NCBI GenBank assembly: GCA_039602395.1
Contig: JBCNJP010000017.1
Span: 89,788,182 to 89,852,181 of the forward strand
Source: Deinandra increscens subsp. villosa
Taxonomy: Eukaryota; Streptophyta; Magnoliopsida; Asterales; Asteraceae
Length of the DNA stretch: 64,000 nt
Direction: 5' to 3'
A program made the translations under genes and the position numbers. Under the pieces are notes generated by a model, which saw only the letters and a list, made by a program, of their open reading frames with translations, had not been told where the DNA came from and ran no database searches. Below are positions 35,186 to 46,152 of this stretch, piece by piece. Every line of letters begins with the position of its first letter. Position 1 is the stretch's first letter.

Positions 35186-35992
35186 TTGGTATGAGCGATC
35201 ACTCAAAATCCGTATATATAGTAACCCTTAGAGTCGAGTGATCCCTTGTGATTTGTATATGTCTGTAAAAATCTAAACTTTCAAGTAGACTTGTATGTAG
35301 CTTTCAATATTTTAATAAAAATAGAATAAGTCAATCAAATGGAGATAAAGGGTCAAACTAATTGGAGAACAAGTTTTTAAATGCAGGATGAAAACCACAA
35401 CAGATTTAGAAAAAAAATTATTCGGGTAATTCAGGCCTAAGTCATTGAGTTTTGCTTGAGGATAAGCAAAGGTTTAAGTGTGGAGATGTTTGATATGCAT
35501 ACTTTTGAAGCTTCTTAGTTCTCACAGTAGGAATGTGAACCTCCAACCTAGTAGCAATTCCATGCTTTCAACTCAAATCACTTTTGGAAACAGGGTAGTC
35601 GACATCCAACTCAAGAAAAAATTTGGGCATGTAAGAATCACATTGTAGATTTTATCTTGAGATTTTCGTACTTAGGTAATTTGATCAATCCAAAGAGCGA
35701 GTCTGTTCTCACAAGAATGGTTCAACAAATGAGTAATTTGATATATTCAATGGTTGGTTTGTATGGTTGTTTGGTTGATTCTTGTTTAGTTGGTTCGTAT
35801 GGTTGTTTGTACGTTTGATTGATTAATTTGTATGATTGTTTGATTTATACTATGCAAAATTCGATTAATTAACAAAGCATTAAACGATTAGAGTATAAGT
35901 TATATAAAATAAAAACAATACAATTAGCCGTATTAACATTACAATACGGCGTAGAACATATTTATAACTTTTTTAAAATATATAAAAATTTT
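35186..35992 (+). other. Gypsy 3' noncoding remnant and unassigned AT-rich DNA
   Basis: A plus-strand polypurine tract (TTTAAGTGTGGAGATG, about 35473-35488) is followed by TGATATGCAT, resembling the Tat-like LTR start seen in reverse at 32031. After about 35520 I see only low-complexity TTGGTTGTTTG-type repeats and AT-rich sequence. Confidence 0.4.
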
Positions 35993-36075
35993 AATTACAG
36001 AGTGAAGCAGAGTAGTGCAACAATTCTTGAAGCCAATTCAAGTAAACACGGCGACATTACAGCCAAATGTGTATT
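35993..36075 (+). repeat. Left arm of an inverted repeat, possible exon fragment
   Basis: It is homologous to the complement of 38745-38828. It starts with an acceptor-like TTAATTACAG. Both arms can be read in one frame, with shared residues around ATxLEA and DITAxCV. I do not recognise the protein. Confidence 0.55.
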
Positions 36076-36119
36076 CAAAACAAATTATATGATGTCACCA
36101 TGTAATTTGATTTGAATAC
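36071..36119. repeat. Perfect-looking small hairpin
   Basis: Two 17-bp arms (36071-36087 and 36103-36119) with one mismatch around a 15-nt loop. It lies between the inverted-repeat arm and the probable solo LTR. Confidence 0.7.
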
Positions 36120-36125
36120 AAATAT

Positions 36126-38720
36126 TGTAACATCCTAAAACCCATTTTGATTTAAATAATTTATTTTAAGAAACGTGGGTTTTATTGGGTGAAGTAAGGT
36201 TTTAACCTATGGCCCAAAATAAAATAACTGGCATTTTATCCGAAACTCGCTACATATTTATTTACAGAAGTTGTTTGAATACTCGCGTCTAAGAGTTTTC
36301 TCACAATTTAAAATGTGTTAATATTATGTGATTAACTAGTTAGTAGAAATTTTAAACTAACTAAATTGTTAGCCATGAAAGATTAGGGTTTAGGTTGAAA
36401 TATGAAAATCATGCCAAAATTTAATAAAAAGCTTAGTTGAGGGACCAAAGTAGTAATTGTTGGGTTAAAAGAAATATCTGGAAATAAACCCCATGGAGGT
36501 GATTACGCGACCTGGGGAGAAAGCGAAAGAAGGAAGTTAGGGCTTGGTTAATCTTGGAAACTAAGGCCGAAAATTTGAAGGAATTGAATGTAGGTTCGGA
36601 TTTGAGTTTTCTAATATCACCCATTTTGTGTTTTTCTTCTAGATTTCATCTTCTCTTCTAAGTAAGTTTAACCAAAGCTTGTTTGTGTGAAGAATCTCCT
36701 AACTTTTTGTTTAATCTTGAGAATTTAGTTTTATGATGATTATGGGTTGGTGTTGCACAAAGATTAGATTGCATGCTTGTGTTCCACAAATCAAGTAGAG
36801 GTTGTGAGGTGGGTTTGACCCCCATTTAGGAAAAAATCGATACATGTTTGTGGGATGGATTAGAGTACTTTGTTGGACTTTAAATTGTTGTTTTATGTGA
36901 GAAAAATTTGCAACTCACCTTGTTATATGAATATGATGCATTATGAAATAGTTAGTAGATGGAGATGTTGATTTCTATATGCGATAGATTAGAAAATTAT
37001 GATGCATGCATGTTGTTCGTATAAATGCCTAAGAGAAGTATGAAACATGAAAATGGTTAATTTTATTCAATCAATATGTGGAATGATACTTGAAGCGTCC
37101 AACTTGGTTACGTCATGAGTTTACCAAACTAAATACTCAAGTAATTATAGGTAATCAATGAGGAAGTTCATGCCTTAAAGAACTACAATTTGAAGACTTT
37201 AGGTTGCATTTAAGTTATATTTGTAGTTGTTACAAGTATGCATTAATGTGGTTTGATTCTTAGTATGTGAAGACATCCTAATTGAGGACCCTAGTGGTCA
37301 CCAAGTTAGTTTTCGTGGTATATTACGAATGCATATGTGTTGAATGACTTTGACCCGTATGGGTTAGTTGAATTAAATGAGTTGTGAGTTGTATATGCAC
37401 CTACGGGTAGAGTTGGAAGTGTGGGGTTTTAGTACCCAATAAACACATTCGGGTATGGTGTACCTACGGGTAAGATGGATGAAATGTAACTTAGGATCAT
37501 AATGTCCTAGATCAATCAAAGTTGATAGTAGTTGAACTTCATTGTGTCCATGTCGATAACTGAAATATGACGTAGGATTTTAATGTCCTAAATCAACCCA
37601 AGTTTATAGTAGTTGAACCTCATTGTGCCTATGTTGATAAATGAAATGTGATTAGGATCATAAGGATCTTAATCAAGTCTGTTGATAAAAGTTGCATATT
37701 GTTGTGTTATATTGAATTATTGATAATTGTTGTGATTTAGGATCTTATGGTTCCAAATCAAGTAAGTTGATAAAAGGTTTACTTTGTTGCGTTTTTTATG
37801 AAATCTAGAATGTGCTTTAGGATCTCAAAGACTCTAAACAAGGATGTTGGTAAAAGATTGACCCTATAGTAAGATTTACGTTAATGAGTCAATGGAATGA
37901 AAGAAATTAAAGTAAAACGATGAGTGGAGAAGTATAAAGGTTGTGTTTATTAGTTTTGTTATATAAACAAAGATGAAATGTTTTTACTTGCCTAAAATGT
38001 GAGTTGAACTAGTAGGTATGAGTTAGCCTTATCATTTAGATTTTACTAAGCGGGTCAACAGGTTTTGGTAAGTTTTAAGGTTTGGTGGAATGTTTGTTGA
38101 TCTTAATTGATGTTATAAATATTGTGTCAATAGACATTAGTTGTTCTTAAGTAGTTATTATCTTATGTTACTCATGGTTAAAAAGGGAGGGTTGAAATGG
38201 AGATGATGCTAAGACGAGAAGAAGTCTGGAAAAATGGCTACAAAACTGAAAAAATTTCAGATGAGTACTGGAAATTTGGTTCCAGACGATACGCTACAAA
38301 TGAAGGGAGGGGGTCGCGATACGCCACCGATCCTCATGGTACGAGAAGGACCCTCGCGGTACGCGAGGGGTTCGGCACTCAAAATTTTATTTCGTTATTT
38401 CTTTTCTCATTAATTGTTATTGATATTTGTTGTAAATGCCACAGTTACTAACGTGTTACTGGTGTTGTGATAGATAAAGGTTTGTTGGGGTCGAGCTATG
38501 GACCAAGCCGAACTTTTTTTTTTAAGAAACAAACATCTAATGTGTTGCTTTTGGGTAATGTGTCATAATTGAAAACGAAATAACTAGAAAGGTTCGATAT
38601 GTATGATATGAAACATATAGAAAGTCTAAATATTTGTGGGATCACGTCATGGTGATGTAGTTATGTTTGATTTTTTGGTTAATCTTTTGAAAATTTTCCG
38701 GGACCTATATAGTGGACGCC
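36126..38720 (+). repeat. Probable solo Ty3/gypsy LTR
   Basis: It begins TGTAACATCC, as many chromovirus LTRs do. The 5 bases before it (AATAT, 36121-36125) recur at 38721-38725, a candidate target duplication. The right end (GGACGCC) does not show the usual CA, so the boundary is tentative. It holds a five-unit degenerate tandem repeat and a TACGC-motif block at 38287-38373. It has no coding sequence. Confidence 0.45.
37492..37900 (+). repeat. Degenerate tandem repeat, five units of about 80 bp
   Basis: Units start with TAGGATC(A/T)(T/C)A-like sequence at 37492, 37573, 37653, 37738 and 37818 (spacings 81, 80, 85, 80). They share GTTGATA(A/G)(A/T)AGTTG-type interiors. Confidence 0.7.
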
Positions 38721-38744
38721 AATATTACTTTTAAATGAAATGGG

Positions 38745-38828
38745 CATTACACATCTGGCTGTAATGTCCCGTGTTTTCTTGACAATAGCTTCAAGCATTG
38801 TTGCATTACTCAGCTTCACTTTGTAATT
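38745..38828 (-). repeat. Right arm of the inverted repeat
   Basis: The complement matches 35993-36075 (see there). The arms lie about 2.7 kb apart and enclose the probable solo LTR. Confidence 0.55.
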
Positions 38829-39555
38829 ATAAACAGTTCAAACAATACAAACGTAAATTAATAAAAATTAAAGAGGCTTGAGTTAAATGAAAAGCCTCAT
38901 CCAATAACTCTACAAGTGATGCACACGAGTATATATAAATAACATATGCATATATGACCTTTAAATTTATAAGACCTAAATCATCGTATAACTACGCATG
39001 CACATATAGGAAAACGAGCCTATCGTATGGTGGTCGACCTAAGGAAGCAACAGTGTAATCATACTAAACCTAATTATTATCATTAGGATTATGTCACAAT
39101 TCCTAATAACTATTAGAAAGCAATTATGAAAGCAACTACTAGAAATAATGAAATAGATATGAAATCAGAATAAAGAAACATATATCATCTAAGACTGATC
39201 ACTATTCATGCAATACCTAGACCTGACATTGACATTTGTATATTAATTGTCTAATAGAAACAAAGTCGCTAGACAATGAATCTGCAATTATAACCACAAC
39301 CATAACGAAGTATCCACGAATTAATGACCTAGCTATATGGCACCAAACACATGATCTAAGACCTAGGACCATAGACCAATCCTACTCTGATTAACCATGA
39401 TGGGCTAATAAGTTATAACCCAATTACATACCATAACATAAGCATTACATCTAGTCACTTCACTATCCCTTTTACCCAAGACATGGAAGCTAAGATTCAT
39501 GACCAAACATAAAGACATACTTCAATCAAGATAGACTATTGAACATGCATAATTA
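38829..39555. other. Unassigned intergenic DNA
   Basis: No ORF, RNA gene or clear element end. Sequence such as CTAAACCTAATTATTATC and the flank beyond 41506 look like a reverse-oriented gypsy LTR tail, but too weakly to call. It ends with TTA (39553-39555), the left target duplication of the Harbinger element. Confidence 0.4.
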
Positions 39556-41505
39556 GCCTAAGTGTAATGGTTAAAGCCCCATAAAGCCCCACAAGGGGCA
39601 TTATGTGCCATGTGGACGCTGACTGGGCAAGGGGCTTTATGGGACTTTATGGTGTAGTGGATAAAGCCCCATAAAGCCCCACCATCATTACTTAATATTT
39701 ATTTATTTTTTTACTTTTTTTTAAACTATTTTAATTAAAATAAAAATTGCAACTAATTTTTATTTAAAACTTAATTAAAATAAAAATTACAACTAATTTA
39801 AAAAATAAAAGATTACAACTTAATTAAAATAAAAATTATAACTAATTTAAAAAAAAAGATTACAACTTAATAAAAATAAAAATTACAAGTTCCATTTCTT
39901 CTTGATTCGATCCCTCTTTTTGTTATAGAGGGCGAGGTAAACCGGATCACTGTTTTGAGGCGTTGGTTGGGCAAGAAACTCAAGATCCTTGTCGAGTTGA
40001 TAATCGTCGATTTGCTCGACTTGCTTCTTTTTTGACCGTGCAATATCTTGAATACTCTCGGCCACCACCGCATGATATTCGGTGACCGGAGCCTTTCCCC
40101 AGTTAGCTCTCGCGAAATCTCGACCTCTTGGCCTCCCACTAGAAGTTTGCACGGGTTGGGTCGGAGCATCATCATCATCATCATCGTCATCATCGCCCAA
40201 ATCATTCAAATTAATATTGAATGTTCGAGCGGTTGAGTCAAACGACTAGGGATCGGCGGAAGAGGACGTCTTGGATTTCTTGCTTTTTCGGGTTTGACGT
40301 GTCGTTATATCCGCTTTCGATTTCCACTTCTCGCTTTGGTCGAGAAATGACCAACATTTCTTGAGAGTGAAGTGACCACGCTCCGCTTGGTATTCGGTCA
40401 CCGCCCTATCGTAAATGTCGGTGTCGTTCGCACCACTCGGCCAATTAGATCTGGACCGATCATAGTAGTTCGAGAAAGCTTGACATCTTCTGTTTATTTC
40501 TCTCCATTTGGACGACAACGAATCCGGGTTTCGGTATTCGCCCTTCCCCATCAACGTGAAAAACTTTGACCGAATCTCGTCCCAAAATTCTCTCGCATCT
40601 TGATTGTTTGCTAAAAAAAAAGAGACAAAAGTTAGTAAAAAAAATTATTTTTTTTAAAAAAAATATAACTTTTAGTTAAAAAAAAACCTTTTGTCGGGTT
40701 CTCCGAAGCTTCAACGTAAGCTCGACAAAGAGCGAAACACTCGTCGTCGCTCCAAAATTGTATCTCCTTTGTCGCTCTCGCGTCGTCCTCTTTTTTTTGT
40801 GAGATCGTTTACTCTTTCCTCTAGCTTTTTGTTTTGGTTGTGATGCACCGACCTCTTGTGTTTCTTGGACGATTTCAACGTCCTCATCTTGAAGAGAAAA
40901 GGGTTGAGATGCTCGAGGGGTTGGAGTTTGTCGCGAGGTTGGAGAAGGTCGTGGGGTTGGAGAAGCTTGAAATGGTTGAGGTGGATAACCTCCAAATTGT
41001 GGTTGGGAGAAGTGGGAAAAACCTTGAGAGTAAAGGTTCATGTTTGTGAATTGGTTCGGGATAGGTTGAGTGGCGGGGTTCATTGGCGGGAATTGAGGGG
41101 GAGGCATGTTCATAAACATTTGTCAAAGGTTTTGATCGGGTTCGTTCTCCCCGGTATTAGGTCGAGAGTTGGGTTGGTTATTGGGTTGGTTGGGAAACAT
41201 TTTTAAAAAATATAGAAGTAGAAGAGAATTGAGTTGGTGTGGTGTGTGAAAGTTTATAAAATAGGTGGGGTATTTATAGTGAAAAAATGTGTTTAAATTA
41301 AATATAAAAAAAGTTAACGGGTATAAATATAGCCGTTCAACGGCTATATTTTTGGTTTTCTACACTTCTTCGGCGTTTTATCCCTGACGCCCCCGGCGAA
41401 TTTGGGCACCATAACGCCCCATAATGCCGCAGCGTAGTGGGCGGGGCGTTATATGGGGCGTTATGGGGCGTTATGGAGCCCAAAAACGCCCCATTACGAA
41501 TAGCC
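39556..41505 (-). mobile_element. PIF/Harbinger-like DNA transposon, non-autonomous
   Basis: It is 1950 bp with terminal inverted repeats (left GCCTAAGTGTAATGG, right the complement of GGCTATTCGTAATGG) and the 3-bp TTA target duplication (39553-39555, 41506-41508) typical of the superfamily. Subterminal repeats of AAAGCCCCATAAAGCCCC and GGGGCGTTATGGGGCGTT flank a single Myb-like ORF on the minus strand. No DDE transposase is present, so it could move only with help from another copy. Confidence 0.85.
39883..41200 (-). pseudogene. Harbinger Myb/SANT-like ORF, inactivated
   Basis: Two exons: 41200-40688 and 40610-39883, with a 77-nt GT-AG intron. The N-terminal part is Pro/Gln-rich (from ATG at 41200), then comes a SANT/Myb-like trihelix domain (IQFWSDDECFALCRAYVE on exon 1, SSKWREINRRCQAF on exon 2), a run of nine Asp at about 40170-40195 and a basic C-terminus (KKKWNL, stop at 39883-39885). 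Family knowledge: this protein partners the Harbinger transposase by binding DNA ends and aiding nuclear import. Three lesions: TGA at 41123-41125, a frame change in an eight-base run at 40791-40798 and TAG at 40246-40248. The product is therefore not made intact. Confidence 0.82.
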
Positions 41506-41508
41506 TTA

Positions 41509-43499
41509 CCATTTCCTATCTAGGTTTTCTAGAACTCCTAAACACATATTGAAATTGCTAGATAACAACTAAGAACTAGCATTAATTCAATAAGCAGAAT
41601 ACGTCTATGCTATCAACCAAATCGAAAACTACTAGGAATGGATCAGACACATCATTCAACAACACATATTTAATATGTAAGAGGAATCATAAATATTATA
41701 CTCAAATCATTATGTAAAACATTGTTAATGTCAAATCATAGGTAAAACACTAAATATATCACATTGTCTTAGACGATATTAAGAGAGTTAGCCTCTCATA
41801 GCTAGACTAATGAAAACATCAATATCAAATGAAAACATCATTGTAAATGCAAACCGAAGTCGATCAATGACCAAATCTTCAAATACTTTGTGGAACAGGC
41901 TAAAATTAGGGTTTTCTAGACGTTGTTTTGCTAAAAATTAATGATCGGGATTGAATTAAGGTCCCATCTTTTGAAGTATATCATAAAATGATATTATGAA
42001 CAGAAGCCCTAAGTTTATTTGATAATAAAAAGAGTTTTGATGATAGTTTGAGAACTACGTCAAAATTAGGGTTTTAAAAGATGATTATCGAGTATTGGAC
42101 TATCTATAAGGAATTGGGAGTTGGTTTTTGGTATTAGAACATGTTTTAAGAAATCCTTAAGTTAGTTTCATGTTTAAAGAAGGGTTGGTATGGTTTCACC
42201 ATGTTGGTTATCAAGAACAAGTAAACCAAGAACAAGAACATAAACATTGGTGTTTTGATCATAGTAATTCCGCCTCCTGGTCGTGATAACGCTTATACGG
42301 TCGGTCATGATCATCACCACACTAAAACACAAATATGGGTGATATCTCATAGTAATCCCGCCTCCTGGTCGTAATAACGCCTATACGGTCGGTCATGAGA
42401 ATCACTCATCAAGTGCATAAAGGCTTGGACAAGGGTAATGATATTCAACAAAAGAACATGTTTTTATATATAATAAGTATATATAAGTTCAATTGTGATA
42501 ATTAGTAAAATATACCGAGCTATTCGGGTACTTAGAAGTTCGTGCGGACCGGAAGGGTAAGCGCCTGTACACTGGGGTTTCTGGCATAGCGAGGGTGTCG
42601 CATAAATCCCAAATGGGACCTGGCATCCCTCACTGGGCGATCTCGGGGTGAGCATTTACTTATAGGAATGCATGTCTTCATATTATAATTAGAAAAGTTA
42701 TATTGCCTATAAAGGGTATTTTGGTCATTTTGACCTCTGAGAAAGTATAATCTTAGGATTATGGAACATAGAAGATGTTTATAATATAAAGCCTTTCATT
42801 AATACAACCCGATACACGATTAGGTTTGGATCAAGGCCTTTAGTGAAGATTCCGCCTGAGATTATTCAAGTAAAAGACAGAGGTGAGTCTTTCTCTCACT
42901 AGGCAATTACTTTTATGAAACGGGATGTGTTGTTCTGTATTAAATTGTATATTTGACTACCATTAGTATCTATAAATGTTGAGGCCTGAAGGGTTAGATA
43001 CGATCTTGGAAGAGGGCCCATGTGACACGTACAAATAGGTAGTATGCATACAGATAGACCTAGTTGCTTGGACGATCATTCCCGATCCTGATTCTGTGAT
43101 CCCTGCCATGGATATACATATTTATATGATGCTGTAGTCAAAATTTAATTACATATGAACTGCTACGTTTATGAAACTCACCAGCATTATGCTGAGCCCC
43201 AAATGTTGTCTTTTTTCTTTTGGACGCACATCTTAGGTACCATGTAGTAGCAGATAGCTAGACATGGATGGGACGAGGAAGAAGCTAGTATAGAAGTCTG
43301 AATTTTGGTTGGACGAAGACATAGACTTCTAGTTTCAAATAAGAACTTCAATGTTGTATTATCTTTGTACTTTGTATATCCTACAACTGTTGTTATAAAG
43401 TTAAAAGACTTCCTCTGTAAACTTTGATTAGTGCCATGTGCTTTCTTTTATTCGATGCGTAACACTCCCTAGTGCTTATCCTGGGATGCGGGTGTTACA
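41509..43499 (+). repeat. 5' LTR region of the Tekay-like gypsy element (left end not found)
   Basis: The right end is clear: GGTGTTACA at 43491-43499, directly followed by a primer site. The section from about 42250 onward looks like chromovirus LTR, with GGTGAGTCTTTCTCTCACTA at about 42882. It includes two copies of an approximately 87-bp unit around CGCCTCCTGGTCGT (42251-42310, 42338-42395). The TGT start could not be located, so 41509 is only the edge of the preceding transposon. Confidence 0.6.
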
Positions 43500-43502
43500 A
43501 GT

Positions 43503-43515
43503 TGGTATCAGAGCC
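43503..43515 (+). promoter_or_regulatory. Primer-binding site of the Tekay-like element
   Basis: TGGTATCAGAGCC (initiator-Met tRNA type) lies 3 nt after the LTR end. Confidence 0.9.
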
Positions 43516-43771
43516 CTGGTTTAAGAGAACTAGGTACAGGATAGTATCTGGACTTAAACTAAGATGAATTCTCTGAGATAAGCTACATGATTAAGATAGG
43601 ATAACAGGAGTTCATATACCATGAAGGAAGATGACTTGAACATTCTAAGTATAACAGATAAGCGATGACATCTGGCCAATGTGATATCTGATCTGTCTGT
43701 ACTATTCTGTTCATATCATAATCTGACATTGGGATATTGATACTTGTTCTCCTTAAATATAGGTACTAACC

Positions 43772-44459
43772 ATGGTTAGAGGACTACGTGGTAGACCGCC
43801 AGTTAATAGGATGCAAATCGGGAACGGGGAGCCTGAAAATGTTGCCAACCCTGGACCGTATGCTGAGCCACAATTCCAGGCCGCTATAGCTCAAGCTATC
43901 CGAGATGCATTGCCAACCATAATTGCTGAAATAAGGCAAAATAAAGGTGGTGGAAATGGTAATGGTGGCGGACAACCAGAGCTAGGTGCTGGAGGTGCAG
44001 ATGCGGAACCCGAGCCACCTAGAGGTTGTACTTACAAAACCTTTAAGAGTTGTGATCCTCCAAAGCTAGAAGGTAAACGGGATGCTATGGCTACATTCCA
44101 GTGGATCCGGGAGATGGAAGCGGCAATTGACATTAGCGGGTGTACTGATACACAAGCTGTTCAATACGCTACCTACACGTTTAAGTCTGAAGCATTGTAC
44201 TGGTGGGACAATGTTAAAATAGCGAAGGGTCGTGAAGAAATTGCTACGATGACATGGAACCAACTGAAGGTGTTGGTATTAGCAAAATTTTGTCCTACAA
44301 TCGAGAAGGACAAACTAGAGAGGGAGTTTCTGCAGTTGCAAGCAGGGGATATGACTCATTCTCAATTTGTGAAGAAATTTGACGAGATGGCACGATTACT
44401 TCCTGAACATGTTGATACGGAAGAGAAGAGGCTGAAAAGGTTTATACAAGCATTACCAC
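43772..44459 (+). pseudogene. Tekay-like gypsy gag, N-terminal part, cut by an insertion
   Basis: The ATG at 43772 opens a clean frame. It has a Gly/Asn-rich N-terminus, then the retrotransposon gag capsid domain (FKSCDPPKLEGKRDAMATFQ, ALYWWDNV, TWNQLKVLVLAKF, and the usual ending RLKRFIQALP). At 44459 it is interrupted by the LTR of a Tat-like element, which supplies the last few residues and the stop at 44473. The next gag sequence is at 50654, but roughly 100 residues between the two parts are gone, so the breakage is not just insertion. The protein would form the virus-like particle of the element. Confidence 0.88.
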
Positions 44460-45796
44460 TGATGAGAGGTTGAAATGTACATTTTATTTTATATTAATCA
44501 CTCTCCGTACACACTAAAGTAGGTTTAAAAGATATTATTTTAGTTGGTTTTAATAATTAATGTGTTGAGATGAAAATGAGCTTAAATGTGTATTACATTA
44601 AATACGAGTTATACCGAGCGATAAGTTGGCCACTATGCTTTGATTCATAAATTGTTAGTTGTTATTTAGTTTTATTTGTTTGTTTAATATTTTGCAGGTT
44701 TTTAAATAGATGGAGGATAATTGTGAAAAGGGAATTAAGATGAAGAAAAATAGGAGTCACGTGGACTTTGGAATAAAGTGATACCATATTATAAATCATA
44801 TGGAATGGAATTAAAGAAGTCTACGGATGCATTCAACAAATTAAATGAACAATGGTCATGGAGTGTGAAAGAAGCAATGGCAAATTGAGGAATTCGAATT
44901 TTGAAAGTTCGGGCGTACCGCGGGGAAGTTTTCTATTTACGGCGGTACGCCTACGATCGAAGTCGGCAGAACTTTAATTATTTTATTCTTCTAAACCTAT
45001 TTAAAGGGTGTTTAGGACCTAGTTCGAACCCTAATCACCCCCAGCCGTTTTTGGGGTGAAGAATACGAATTTTCAGACTTCTTGAGAGATTCTTTGAAGA
45101 CTTTAATCATTCGGTAATTGTTTTCAATGCGATTCTTATTTGATATCATGTTTGTTTTGTTCGCTATGTCCGGCTAATCACCACTAACCGCTTTTGGTGA
45201 TTGGTTGGTAAAATCGTTCTATTCTTAATCAATTGCTTAACTAGTTGTTCCGGAATACTTGCTACCGTTGAACACCCGCATGCTAAATTGTTTAATCTAA
45301 CTAGTAACCTAGGGTTTTAGTGGTCCACTGTTTATTGATCTAGCACTTTCTTGCGGCGGGACTAATCAGCCCATTAGGAACTTAGGTTATTAGGTCAAGG
45401 AAGCAATTGGGGGGCATGTCTATGTGTCACAGTTAAGTAATTAGGTTTTGCCTATATCGGTAGCCAACCAGGATCCAGAAGTAGTTAGTTTTCTCACATT
45501 TGATAGTTTAATCAATTTCCTTAGTTCTTAAGATTAGTTAATTTTTAATTATTCAACTCACTTCATTCAAAACAGCCAAGAGGCAATTTAGTGTCATTCC
45601 TTAGATTAAATTAGTTTAGTTTAGTTTAGGTCAATCTAGGTTACTGACAGTAATCTAGGTTTAGGTAGTTAATTTAGTTAGGTAGTTAAATTCTAAATCA
45701 CTAGTAACCACTAACTCCCCTGGATTGATACCCTACTTACCCTATCTATAGGTTTAAGTTTAGGATTATTTGTAGCGGTCTCGACACCCGTTATCA
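44460..45796 (+). repeat. 5' LTR of the Tat-like element
   Basis: It is 1337 bp, ending CCCGTTATCA. It holds one GCGTACC (44913) and one GGTACGC (44944), complementary to each other. A TATA-like CTATTTAAAG at about 44998 follows. Confidence 0.88.
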
Positions 45797-45799
45797 AAT

Positions 45800-45817
45800 T
45801 GGCGCCGTTGCCGGGGA
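45800..45817 (+). promoter_or_regulatory. Primer-binding site, Asp-tRNA type
   Basis: TGGCGCCGTTGCCGGGGA is complementary to the 3' end of plant tRNA-Asp, as used by Athila/Tat elements. It starts 4 nt after the LTR. Confidence 0.92.
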
Positions 45818-46152
45818 GTACGTGCGCTTGTTAGTGATTTTAGTTTTTTTAGTTAATTTCTTGTTTTGTTCGTGTTTTCTAAAAAACTCAAAAAAAAAAA
45901 AAAAACCCAAAAATATTTTCTTTTTGTTTCTTTAATTTTAATTTTGCTTGTCTAGTCATTAAAAAAAAAACAAAACCAAAATGATTTTTTTTTGCAATTT
46001 TATTTTTTATTAGGTTCGTTTAAAAAAAAGAGGTCATAATTTTTTTCGGAGTGCCAGTCTTTGATTCCATTGCGTTGTTTTATCATCTCGATCAGTGCTA
46101 CGCAAGTGGTCTCTTTGTTTTTGATCGTTGCAGGGAATTTGAGGATAATCAT

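Noticed and set aside
36126..38720. A full autonomous element
   Set aside because: There is no primer site, polypurine tract or protein domain inside. At most it is a solo LTR with uncertain right end.
40834..41206. Plus-strand ORFs of 71 and 116 codons
   Set aside because: They lie antisense to the Myb-like exon, which has a clear intron and domain on the minus strand.
45800..45817. tRNA-Asp gene fragment
   Set aside because: Only the 18 bases complementary to the tRNA 3' end are present, directly after an LTR. It is a primer site.
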